A DNA stretch of 64,000 nucleotides from positions 9,610,001 through 9,674,000 of the forward strand of contig NC_060254.1 in the NCBI RefSeq assembly GCF_921293095.1, given 5' to 3'. The first letter of the stretch is position 1. The number at the start of each line of letters is the position of its first letter. The translations under genes were made by a program, and so were the position numbers. The notes under the pieces were generated by a model. It was not told the DNA's origin, ran no database searches, and saw only the letters and a list, made by a program, of their open reading frames with translations. The stretch comes from Ischnura elegans (taxonomy: Eukaryota > Arthropoda > Insecta > Odonata > Coenagrionidae). Of the stretch, positions 54,222 through 64,000 are shown piece by piece.

Positions 54222-55561
54222 CATCTACATCTACATCCACATCATACCCTGCGAGCCACCTCTAGGGTGTTTGGCAGGGGGTTATCAATCACCAGCATGC
54301 AATCAGACTCCCACATGCGCACCACACGCTCCAAAAAAAGTCACGTATACTAACAAATTATACCACCACATGCTGTTAGAAATTATATTAAAATTAAGAA
54401 ACATGTATTAAGTTTTACATAGGTTAGTAGGCTACAATACAAGTCATGCAATCTATTTATGAGTTCTATCGCTGCCGTAATAATCTCTTACTGATCGTGG
54501 AAAAAAAGATTCTGAATCTGTCTATTCTAAAATCTATCTCTCTTATTTTATTTATATGATCTGATCTTCCGTAGTACGTTGGCGTCCGCAAGATATGGTT
54601 AACTTCGTCAGAAAAGACACTGCTCTTGAATTTATCTAAAAGGTTTGGTCTATTTTTCAATCTACGGTCCGACAGAGATTCCCATCCGAGTTTATCTAAG
54701 AGGTCAGTTACACTAACAAGACTATCGTAACGACCTTTCACATACCTGGCAGCTCTTCATTGCACGCGTTCTAACTCTGTTATTAAGCATTTTTCATGAG
54801 GGTCCCAAACACTGGCAGCGTATTCCAGATGTGGCCTAACGAGGGAAAAGTACCTAATTTCTCTCACTTTGTCGTCGCACTTTCCTAATATTCTTTTAAC
54901 AAAACCCATTTTACGATTAGCTTGACCGGTTATTTCTCGAATATGTTTATTCCACGATAGATCATTATTGAGTCTAACCCCTAGATATTTCACGGATTCA
55001 ACTGCCTTTAACTGGGTGCCCCGAATGATATAGTTACGCTGTAGGGAGTTATTCTTCTTCCAGAAATTCATTACGACGCATTTTTCCAAATTTAATTCTA
55101 ACTGCCAAGCATCGCACCAAGCTTGGATAGCAGCAAGGTCATTCGTTAGTTTATCTATATCTTTACTGGAACGGATTTCTCTGTAGCGTCGTCAGCAAAT
55201 AATCGTAACTTACTCTGCACTACTTCGCCAATGTCGTTTATATAAAGAAGGAATAGGAGTGGGCCAATGACACTACCCTTAGGAACGCCAGAAGTCACTC
55301 TAACCTCATTGGAGACTGCACCGTCTAATACTACTCTTTGGACGCGGTCGCTCAAAAATTCTCTTATCCAGGAAATGACATCTTCGTCTAGACCATAAGA
55401 TTTCAGTTTTATTATTAACTTTCCGCGGGGTACTTTATCAAATGACTTTTTGAAATCAAGAAAAATCGCGTCTACTGGAATGTTGTCTTCTCCGGAGACT
55501 AAAATATCGTGGGCGAAAAGCGCAAACTGGGTTTCGCACGATCTACTTTTCCTGAATCCAT
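54222..55561 (-). mobile_element. LINE-A copy 2, truncated and inserted in a SINE
   Basis: 1.34 kb, very similar to copy 1 from GFRKSRSCETQ of the RT to the 3' tail. The 5' truncation lies at 55561, directly at ATGGATTCAGG. Short matching AAGGG stretches at both edges could be a target duplication. The copy carries several inactivating changes. Confidence 0.85.
54466..55560 (-). pseudogene. LINE-A reverse transcriptase, broken
   Basis: The coding remnant begins in the GFRKSRSCETQ box. FLDFKKSFDKVPRGKL and TSGVPKGSVIGPL are still readable (VPQG has become VPKG). A 7-base deletion right after FADDA shifts the frame near 55185. Downstream the frame recovers as LEKCVVMNFWKKNN to ELERVQ, then an AGA-to-TGA stop near 54757. 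It continues as RAARYVKGRYDSLVSVTD to the C-terminus. It cannot make an active enzyme. Confidence 0.85.
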
Positions 55562-55740
55562 AAGGGGACCACGGCTTCACGTCCCATCCGACGGACGGAG
55601 TGTTACGCTTGACAGGTCCTCTACACAGCATCTAAACAGGGATCGAGCAGTCTCTGAAAATGCTCTACCACCGCTAGCATTTGAACCCGAGCCCGCCGGG
55701 TGAAGCCGACACTTTGGCCACCACACCAGCTCGATCCTCG

Positions 55741-56586
55741 ACAGTCAGCGACATCAGGTCAAAGACTATTTTCTTTGCAACAGCAACCGACGCGGTAGTT
55801 ACCGAAAATGAAGAATTTCGTCGCACACCGCGGAAATCTCCCTCCTCACAGCAATTAACTTTAACGAAACAATAACCCTCCACAAAAAGTGACCTTAAAT
55901 GCCGGCAACCTAAATCTAACGGAGACGATTTTAGTCACCAGGGACAAAGTATGGAGATGTAATGATGCGAGTGTTCCCCAATTACCTTTTTATGGCCCCT
56001 CCTCACCACGACCTCTACGAGGAAAATTTCTCCTACCTGAAAAATAAGAAATAATAATGTTGTTAAATACCAAAGTTTAAGCCTTAAAAGTGAACGAAAA
56101 TTTATTTAACACAATATCAACACCATCACAGACAGTCACGAACTCCTTATATAAATTTCAGAGTTCCGTATCGCCCAACGCGCACCCACCCGCCAATTCC
56201 ACACAGCAGATCCCATATTGTCACTCATTAAATGCTCACTGTTCTCCTTTTCTCCTCCCTTCTTAAGACCACTGAATCCTTCCAGCGTCCCGATCGCATT
56301 CGCAAATTTGGCTCCATTTCTCGTGTCTCTGAAAATAACCAGCATTACTTCCTTATCGTTTCTTTGCATTTTTATTTAATATTTATTTTGGCCTCTGTAT
56401 TCTGGCAACGTTTCTGCGTGTGTACAGAGGCAATTAAGTAAATAATGTAAAATAGTCACAAACACACTTGAGTTTGTGACCATTTTACTTGGGAAATGTT
56501 CGGCAAAAATACCGCGTAGGGTATACCAAAGAATAGAAAAATATTTTAAAAACTACTGCAAACCAATTAAGCAGTTCTAAAATAGC
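55741..56586. other. Sequence without a recognisable gene
   Basis: Nothing recognised beyond short ORFs. Confidence 0.45.
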
Positions 56587-56594
56587 GATTTAGT

Positions 56595-57192
56595 CCGTGG
56601 CGGCTCGTGAGTCAAGAGCTGGAGGGGCACACTCCACCGGGGGGTCAACATTTTTGAATATTTTGTGTATTTTAGTGAGTTTTTCAGGCAACCTAGAGGC
56701 CACTAATACACAAAACAATAACTAACACTAAAACACTAACAATCACTAACTCGATTAACTCAACTACAACTAGACCTATTTACATTGAAACAATTTACAC
56801 GTAATAAGTCAACTGGTCACCAAAACAAGGTATTCTGCAACACCAAGATTATACGGCCGCCGGGCGGCGCGGCCATGTCAACTCACGTAGATACGTCCCA
56901 AGAATTCCACAAGGAACAAACTTAGACGCGTCATAGCACCAGCAGCCCTCACCACTACCACTCTTCATATAACTGTATGGCGATGGATTGGGACGTTCTG
57001 GCCAGCGTCCCGTGGCTACAAATGTGAACTTCTGGCGCTATTTTTGCGAGTTTCCCCTACATTTTCGATGTATACGATTGAAAAAACACCTTGGTTAATA
57101 GATGTATATTAAAATTGAATGGGTATTTAATTTTTTTTTCAAATATTTGGGAAGGGCGGCGTCCGAGAGTCCTTATGGGCAAGCCGCCACTG
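56595..57192. mobile_element. Non-autonomous hAT-like element, perfect 8-bp duplication
   Basis: Termini CCGTGGCGGCTCG and CAAGCCGCCACTG form an 11-of-13 inverted repeat. GATTTAGT flanks it on both sides (56587-56594 and 57193-57200), a perfect 8-bp duplication. The interior is AT-rich with one GC patch and has no transposase. Confidence 0.85.
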
Positions 57193-57200
57193 GATTTAGT

Positions 57201-58296
57201 TAAGTTAATCCTCTACTACACGGGTAGAGTAGAAAGACATACAGCGTCACATTCCCATTCGTGAGGTATTTGCTCGTGAAACCAGGAGAGGGGATTGACC
57301 GGAAAAGATATAACTGGAGCATCACGCTGCGGACGAGAAAAATAAAATACGAGACTTGCCACGCGTAAATCACGACGAAGCTAGAGCGTCGCTTCAACAG
57401 CGATAACCATTTGAGCAAATTTATACTGCTACAAAATAGGAAAAGGTAACGTGCTCAGATATAATCGTCGTAAAATGTAGAGACTCTTAGGTATTCCCCC
57501 ACACCGAAAGAAGAAGAGGTAACACTAAATGTCATTTTCGAGTCATAAAACAATCTACAAGCGTAAACCATACGACTCGAGATTAATGCGTACATTAAAT
57601 TCCGCGGTCCAATCCCAGCTCAGCCAATGGATCGTCCGCAGTGCATGAAAATTTCATCGAAGAGAAAAGTTGCCGCCGAATACATCAGGCTAATCTCGAT
57701 CGCATTAACTGGCCCGCAAAATAAAATTACCGCGAAAAATTCCGACGATGATGAACTTACGGGTTTATATCTGGATGGATAGCAATATCGTGGCATTCTA
57801 ACAAACACACCGTTTCACTGTGTCGACATGAGCCAAATATTTCATTTTTGTGATAAAAAGGTACACTTTATGAAGACACAAGGAAGGAATATCGCAACTT
57901 TCATCACTAGCGAGCATAAGTCTTAAGGCTTTGCGGAGCAATTAGAGGAATCTAGCAAGATTGAATTCATGAAGGGGAAACAAACACGACAAATCAACAC
58001 AGGTTTGAGGAAATTAATGTACCAAGCAGAAGAGAATCTGATCAAAACGCATGGAAAAAATTACAGAATTGTTCGACATGGATTGTATGACTGCATGGCA
58101 AAAGAACGTGGCGATAGATAAAGGCGGAAGTAAATGACGCTGTGGTATTCGAGATGTGATTGTGGAGGGTAATAGAAAAATTGCAATAGAACAGAAAAAA
58201 ATAACGAGAAATTACACAGTAAAATTGAAAAGGAAAATAAATTGCTGGATGAGAATATGAAGCAAGGAGTGTGAGGTGAACAATGAGTCAAAGACG
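57201..58296. other. Sequence without a recognisable gene
   Basis: Nothing recognised. Confidence 0.45.
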
Positions 58297-58304
58297 ATGG
58301 TATA

Positions 58305-58570
58305 CAGTGGAGTAGCCAGGAATTTCGTGCGGGGGGGAGTTCAGAACCAGGAGGGAAAATTTTTGAAAAACAGAGTACTACTAGTAAGTAGAGGGTTTTA
58401 AACTAATTTTAACACTGTTCACAATCGAAAAAAACTTCATTCTTCAGAGAAATATTTTGCAAATTCATGATTTTTCAATCTTTTGTTTTCTTTTACGAAG
58501 GAAAATAATTGTGTTTTTATATTTTGGGGGGGTTCCGGACCCCCGGACCCTCCCCCTGGCTACGCCACCG
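58305..58570. mobile_element. hAT-like MITE, 266 bp
   Basis: Starts CAGTGGAGTAGCCAGG and ends CCTGGCTACGCCACCG, a 14-of-16 inverted repeat. Flanks ATGGTATA (58297-58304) and ATGGGATA (58571-58578) match at seven of eight positions. A partial inverted copy lies at 13803-14010. No coding capacity. Confidence 0.8.
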
Positions 58571-58578
58571 ATGGGATA

Positions 58579-60869
58579 GTGACGTTGGTGTCAAATAGAA
58601 ATATGTAAACAGGAAGGCGAAGATAGAACATAGTTCACACTATGTGGGTGGGATAAAGATAAAGAAAAATTCGAGATAACAAAAAATTGAGAGAATGGGC
58701 ACAGAAAATGTTGACCTAAATAAAGTTGTTGCCGCTTCCTTAATAATACACATTAAACCCTTAAATAATAACCATAATAAAGTTAAAAATCTTATTACGG
58801 GTAGATGATTTTCTCAAATTAAATAATACCGCAATATCCACTGTCTTTCTCGCTCAACCCTACTCAGGACAATAGTATATCGGTCGAGGTACTTTTAAAT
58901 ACCCACGAAAAGTAAATTTATCGAAACCAAACACATGTACCTGTGTAATGTGTTACCACCATTGTTGTCATAGAAAAAAAGAGTCAGCAAAGCTTAAGTA
59001 CTACATCCAAAATTCCAAAGTGGCGTAATTGGATTTCACATAGAACTACCATTCAATCCCACAAAAATGTTCGGAAAACCAGTGAATTGAAGAGTAACAC
59101 TAAATATCCGCGGTAAGAAAAAATCGAGATAGTTTCAGACCCTAAAGAAAAAGCTGGCGGAGAGAATGCCAAAATATAAGAAAAGCATAAGTTGCGACGA
59201 TCAGGTAAAAAATATGAAACTCCTTATGGATAGGAGGTATGACGACTGTAAAAACGTCGCAATATTATTTCAACTTCACTGCTCAGGCATTGCAGGCATC
59301 CAAAAGAGAAATGAATGACTCCAGCAGTTAAAAACGAAATAAAATTAACGACAATCATCATGAAAACGAAATTGGCGAAACCTGGAAGGCACCAACTAAC
59401 TACGATTGTGGGCAAAAACATTACTGCATTCATCTAACTAATCAGTGATTTCGCCAAATAAAGTCAAGCATTATTTGCTTTAGTAAAAGGGCACAACACT
59501 TCATTTCGACAGGTCGCATTTCATTATCTTAAATAAGACATTCTGTATGATTTGTGGTACGATGTGGTGAAGTTCTTAATATTATTTTAGTGAAACATTG
59601 CTATATTTCCACAGGGTTTATTCCAACACGACGCATTTCCTTGAAAGTAATTGTAACAACGGAATTCATCGTTTTCTAATTAATACTGTGGAAATATAGT
59701 AGTTTTTCATTTTACTTATCTCAAATAACCATGCAATTGCTTATTACTTGAAAAAGAGAAATTTTAAGGATTTATAAGAATAAAATACCAAGAAAATACT
59801 TGTATCACAGACAAAAATATTTCTGAGAAAATACTACGGAGAAATTTTCAAATAAGATAAAATCGCAAGTGTTACACGATTCAAAATTATATGCCCTGAA
59901 ACATTCAAATTGATTGCGTAAATTAGTCACAAAATGAGTTATTCTTCGCGAAAAAAGATTATTCACGCGGGAGTGATATATCATCTTAAGCTATTAATCC
60001 TTTCGACACAAAAAACAAACTCATTGTAACTATGGGCTGGGAACATGGCAAAAATGTACATCCAATATTGAACGAATAATGGTCACTTCCGCATTTGGCT
60101 GCATCGCTTTAGCAGCCAATCTCTACGGCAGACGATATGAGGCTCCGATCGCGAAGCTCCCTTCTCCTTCTCGGGTGAGTGAATGGACGAGAATCCTAAG
60201 AAGACGAGCACGAGCCTAAACGGTTTAACGACGAGGCGGTGGGTGCAGCTCGGCAACGGACGCGAGATCCCCTCTCGCCAATGGCGGGAGCAGCAAAAAA
60301 GAAGCACGGCACGTCATAGGAAAACAAAAAAGAGCGATGAAAAATGGAGGCGAACCGATTCCTCCACCAGAGCAGACTTCGATAGAAGATTCTCTATTCG
60401 GTCGACAAAATTTAAAAAATAAATAATTAAATTCATATATTACATAATTTGGAAATTAATTTTTGAAAAATAATAAAGACGTACAAATTTACAGATGAAA
60501 ACACAAAATCACTCAACGTCGATAAAGTAAGAGCGATAAGAATTTCATGCTGAAATAAGCTACAATTATGGCTGTTAACCAAAATTTATAATTGAGATGA
60601 GGATATTCATCTCGTTTATAACTTTTCAATCATAATTCAAGTGAGGGCAAAGACTCCATTGCGAATTATTGACAATACTTTGACCGCTCTGCATCCATCA
60701 CTGGGCTGCGGACATTGCCGAAAACCAATTGAAATATGCACTGACACTACTTAAATACCTAAACGCCGTTATGATAATAATAATTTCTTCTCATGCCTAT
60801 GCTTGCTGCAATTAACATTAATGAAACACTTGTTGCCGTATGATCAAAATGAAAACTACAAAATATACT
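58579..60869. other. AT-rich sequence without a recognisable gene
   Basis: Over 2 kb with no recognised gene or repeat. The ORFs at 59224 and 60183 lack domains. Confidence 0.45.
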
Positions 60870-60935
60870 GCCGTGACAGAGTATCGAACCCGAGCCCCGC
60901 GGGTGAGAGCCACCAGACTAACTGACCCTATTGGA
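60870..60935 (-). mobile_element. tRNA-like fragment, SINE or tRNA pseudogene
   Basis: On the minus strand GTCAGTTAGTCTGGTGGCTC is followed by GGGCTCGGGTTCGATACTCT, a B-box-like block. The cloverleaf is not complete. Confidence 0.35.
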
Positions 60936-62414
60936 GGAATGGCGCTATTTTGGGATTATATAACGCTTGTTATAAATACCGCTCGGACATTAATTATTTA
61001 CATTCAAATTAATACTTCAATGGAACCACTATCAGTTCATAGATCTGTTCGCCATTCCGAATGCCATAAAAAATACGGCATTGAAATGGCCGAGCAAGGT
61101 GCGTGGTTTCCCCTTGTAAGTGGCAACATAAAAGAATGTACCACGTGAGATTGTAGGGCCTCCTCTATAGAGCCCCGTAGCAAGAAAAAAGACAAGAAAA
61201 AAAGGGGTGAGCAGATTGTTACACCACGATAGATAGAATGGGAATAGTCTCTGAGGTGATCTCGTAGCCATGACGAGCGAGAAGTTTTTTGGAAGGCGTT
61301 GTACGAGGAAGGCACCGATCACACGCAGAAGCTTACACAAAGCGGCGCCGACAACTATGAGGTGGGGTGGGATGTGTTGTGTGGGAGGGGTCAGAAAAAA
61401 GCGAGTGATAAGCGGACAACGCTCCTTCCCGGAAGATGATATTCTCTATATTCCCAAAATCAGGCAAAATCGCTGAGTGATGAGTTCTCGACATGCTGCA
61501 CACTAAAAATAACCTAATAAAATCACCCATATATTTTCGAAAGTATATCGCATTCACAGATAACATCACTCCACGCCAAACACGCACATTATGGTACATT
61601 TAGAGAATCAATACAGTTTTGAATCAACGTATATCCTAGCATAATGCAACATGGGTATTGAACTTATGAGCCTTGCATACTGACAATAAGCTGCGGAATT
61701 TATATTTAATGCATGCTGTGTACATTTGCTTTTTTTGGTCTAATCTAAAGGCCTAAAATCGTTGTAATAATGTAAGAAAATTTTTAATCATAGAATCATT
61801 TTGAAGGAATACAACCCTGGAAATTTCCCTCCATCGAGCCTTATATCATCGTCTCGCACTTGAAGCTCCCGTGGCTTCATTCATTTCCGCATTGGCTCGC
61901 GGACGTTAACCACTATTCCCCCCACACATTCCACTGATCTGAACGCCAAACCTACCAGTAATATTCAGCCTTTAAGGCGCTGATATCTACAGAAAATTAC
62001 GGTAAAATAACCTGTAAAACGTTTCATAAAATCAATTAGCAACATAGAAATGAGCCATAGGAATAGTCGTGGTAAAAAGTCTCGCACTACGTTGTAACAT
62101 ACGAAAGTTTACAAATTAACATCAGGCTTTACTTCGTGAAAATGCTGTACCAATATTGGAATTAGAAAGGTGGTAAACTTCCACACCAAGCATTTATTAA
62201 ACATCGGTCGAAATCTTGTTGGGTGTTTAATTAACATTTAGAGCGGAATTTTTTTCCAGTTTTATCTTTTCAATATGGATAAGAAAGCTAATTTTCTAAA
62301 AACTAATGAATTTTATGACTCGTCCACCTGAAAATTTCACCGGGAACCGTGCGATTGAGAAAGCATGTCACATTGTCACGGTTCAAAGGCGGGTACCGCA
62401 TTCCAGGAACGGAA
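60936..62414. other. Sequence without a recognisable gene
   Basis: Nothing recognised. Confidence 0.45.
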
Positions 62415-62600
62415 AGGCACAGTATTGCATGGAAAATGGGTATGGAGGAAGTGATGGGAATCGGGGACTAGAGAACACGTGGGAGGAAGAAGAAGAGAGG
62501 TAAGAAATAGTAAGGGAGGAAAGGAAGGAATGTAATCGCGGTATCCACGCTTGTCCTTCTCTCCCCTGGCGGACAAAAGTGTTCAGCAGAGAGAAAACGT
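62415..62600. repeat. Direct duplication, copy 1
   Basis: AGTATTGCATGGAAAATGGG, GGAAGTGATGGG and ATCCACGCTTGTCCTTCT recur in the same order at 63420-63575, about 1 kb downstream. Confidence 0.7.
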
Positions 62601-63419
62601 TCTACTAGTAGACGTTGGGTGGGGGCGGAGGGGAGAAATTTGTGAACATAGTACGTTGCACTTCTTAGAAACGAGCGAAATATATAAACCTAAGCTGGGC
62701 CTACTAATAAGCCTAAAATGGGTATCTCCTTCTCAAAAAAATAGGAAATTCAATCATGATTCCACGTTTCCAAAGTTTTACGAATGACATTTTTTCAAAG
62801 ACTTAAGCCCCTTAACAACCTTATTCGGCGAAATTTGACTTAATAGGTACTGAACCAATCTTCACTTAGTCCTTCAAATACAGCTCAAAACAGGAATTAA
62901 TCGTGAAATGGATTTTAGAGGATTAATTACAGTATTAATGTCTCTCGAACGATATTAATGTTTCTCGATACCACTTTTTTTTCTTGAACTTGTCAAACTG
63001 TCCGTGTAACCGTAAATAATTGAGAACCAGCAGACGCTCTCTTTGAGTGCCAAACTACATATTTACGATCAGTAAAGTGAAGATTGTCGTGAACAAGGCT
63101 CATACAAACCATAGAGATGCACTATATACTTCACGTAGATTGTGGATTTAATGGTAAATACATAATTCAAATTTAATTTATGTGAGTATTTAAGCATTAC
63201 CAACAAGTTCTATCATGGAAAAGTTTTAGTGCCAAACTCCATAGCTACGACAAATGAACTCAAGTGTGCCGTGATTAAGGTTTTAAATTTGACAAATAGT
63301 CAGCCTTTCTATTATACTAACCAATGATATACCCAGAATTCTTTACTTTTAAAATGATATTCATAGCTAAATATGTAGAATTCATTTTAATTTTCATCAG
63401 AAACCAAGCAATTACACAC
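62601..63419. other. AT-rich sequence without a recognisable gene
   Basis: GTGCCAAACTACATATTTAC (63047) recurs as GTGCCAAACTCCATAGCTAC (63229), a short direct repeat that may belong to the same local duplication. Nothing else. Confidence 0.45.
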
Positions 63420-63575
63420 AAAGTATTGCATGGAAAATAAGTATCAAGGAAGTGATGGGGAATCGAAGAAGGCGGGCAGTGGGGGAGGCAGGGGCGGAGG
63501 AAGGAGGAACGGGGGAGTATAATCACGATATCCACGCTTGTCCTTCTGGCGGACAGAAGGATGGCCTCTGGCAGA
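63420..63575. repeat. Direct duplication, copy 2
   Basis: Partner of 62415-62600: AGTATTGCATGGAAAATAAG, GGAAGTGATGGG, ATCCACGCTTGTCCTTCTGG. Confidence 0.7.
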
Positions 63576-64000
63576 GTGTCGGAAGTGGAGGACGGAAAGG
63601 CACGCAGGAATGAAAGAGGGGGAGGGGCGTGACGAGGCAACCGCGTGTCCGACAGCCTCTGTCCGTCAACCCGCCGGGCCCACCGCACTCGCCGACGACT
63701 GCGAAAGGCCATCGCGCTCTTCCCATGAATCACCGATCGCCCCACTGAAGACGGAAATGACCGGCAGCAGCGGAGGCCTTTTGTCCACTGCGCTATTTAA
63801 GAGAGTCGACTCCTTTCACTGCTCGACTTTCACGATGGACCCACGTGCTGTGAGGAGAGCGCAGGTCACAATGTTTACGTGGACTTCACAGAAAGGCGGC
63901 TGCGGCGAGGGACGATAAGAAAAAAAGTGGCGGCGTTCCTTTGTGGAGAGGATGTCTGTCGAGTGGAGGCGGCCGAAGGGCAGAAGGCACACTTGTCGCA
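63576..64000. other. GC-rich, CpG-containing patch at the window edge
   Basis: Frames stay open on both strands because of composition. The products have no domain. It could be a promoter-proximal island of a gene beyond the window, but no start or splice signal proves it. Confidence 0.35.

Larger units (their letters stand above)
54157..55740 (-). mobile_element. SINE split by a LINE-A insertion
   Basis: The head and body are at 55740 to 55562 (minus strand), with B box GGGTTCAAATGC, CGTCCGTCGGATGGGACGT and GTGGTCCCCTT. The 3' end resumes at 54212 to 54157 with TCATGGCGCATATGACCTCA. Both parts align with the complete copy at 40843-41140. About 75 bp of SINE between the two halves are missing, so the target lost them on insertion or already lacked them. 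Confidence 0.75.

Noticed and set aside
55155-55631. One chimeric protein joining SINE-derived residues to the RT
   Set aside because: The first residues of this frame come from the SINE flanking the truncated LINE; the fusion is an accident of insertion.

Overview
This window looks like repeat-dense nuclear DNA from a eukaryote, most likely an arthropod. Every recognisable coding stretch belongs to a retrotransposon. There is no operon layout, no ribosome-binding sites and no run of long ORFs. The DNA is AT-rich, broken by patches of GC- and CpG-rich sequence a few hundred bases long. I could not name the species. No host gene can be supported with confidence, and the best protein-like candidates outside retroelements are two short ORFs at 767-1072 and 45665-45919.

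Retroelements. LINE-A (CR1/L2-group-like, minus strand) has a 2.6-kb copy at about 1176-3770 with an intact reverse transcriptase frame, and a truncated, frameshifted copy at 54222-55561. Short 3' scraps of it lie at 40733 and 51218. LINE-B (RTE-like, with a (TAA)n tail) has 3' fragments at 75, 345, 461, 9285, 11400, 15635-16330, 45155 and 51330, and a related subfamily copy at 47345-47893. LINE-C (Jockey-like) has 3' ends at 30393 (minus strand), 42553 (plus) and 43430 (plus). tRNA-derived SINEs lie at 9129, 10735, 11015, 33500, 40843 and 54157/55562, and possibly at 60870.

DNA transposons. Four hAT-like non-autonomous elements are bounded by TIRs, three of them with clear 8-bp target duplications of seven or eight matches: 29391-29976, 56595-57192 and 58305-58570. 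The fourth, 20591-22869, has a one-base length difference in its duplication. A piggyBac-like MITE flanked by TTAA lies at 32301-32652. Other TIR families lie at 15752/49096, 18523/42092 and 19161/24190/53150. A 1.5-kb element with roughly 300-bp inverted arms occupies 51456-52979.

Nesting. A LINE-A copy is inserted in a SINE (54157-55740), a MITE in a LINE-B copy (15635-16330), and a fold-back hairpin in a MITE with a 12-bp near-perfect duplication (49096-49537). The fold-back carries a motif, CTGAAGAC-stem-GAAAC, that resembles the core of a minimal hammerhead ribozyme. The same motif recurs at 39291, downstream of two CCAAT boxes and a TATA-like box, and a degenerate relative lies at 16345-16470. 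This motif family is the most unusual signal in the window.

Tandem duplications occur at 3845-4495 (period about 144 bp), 26209-26830, 28090-28485, 33290-34135, 36655-37570, 43175-43435 and 62415-63575. The rest is AT-rich intergenic or intronic sequence in which I see no gene.
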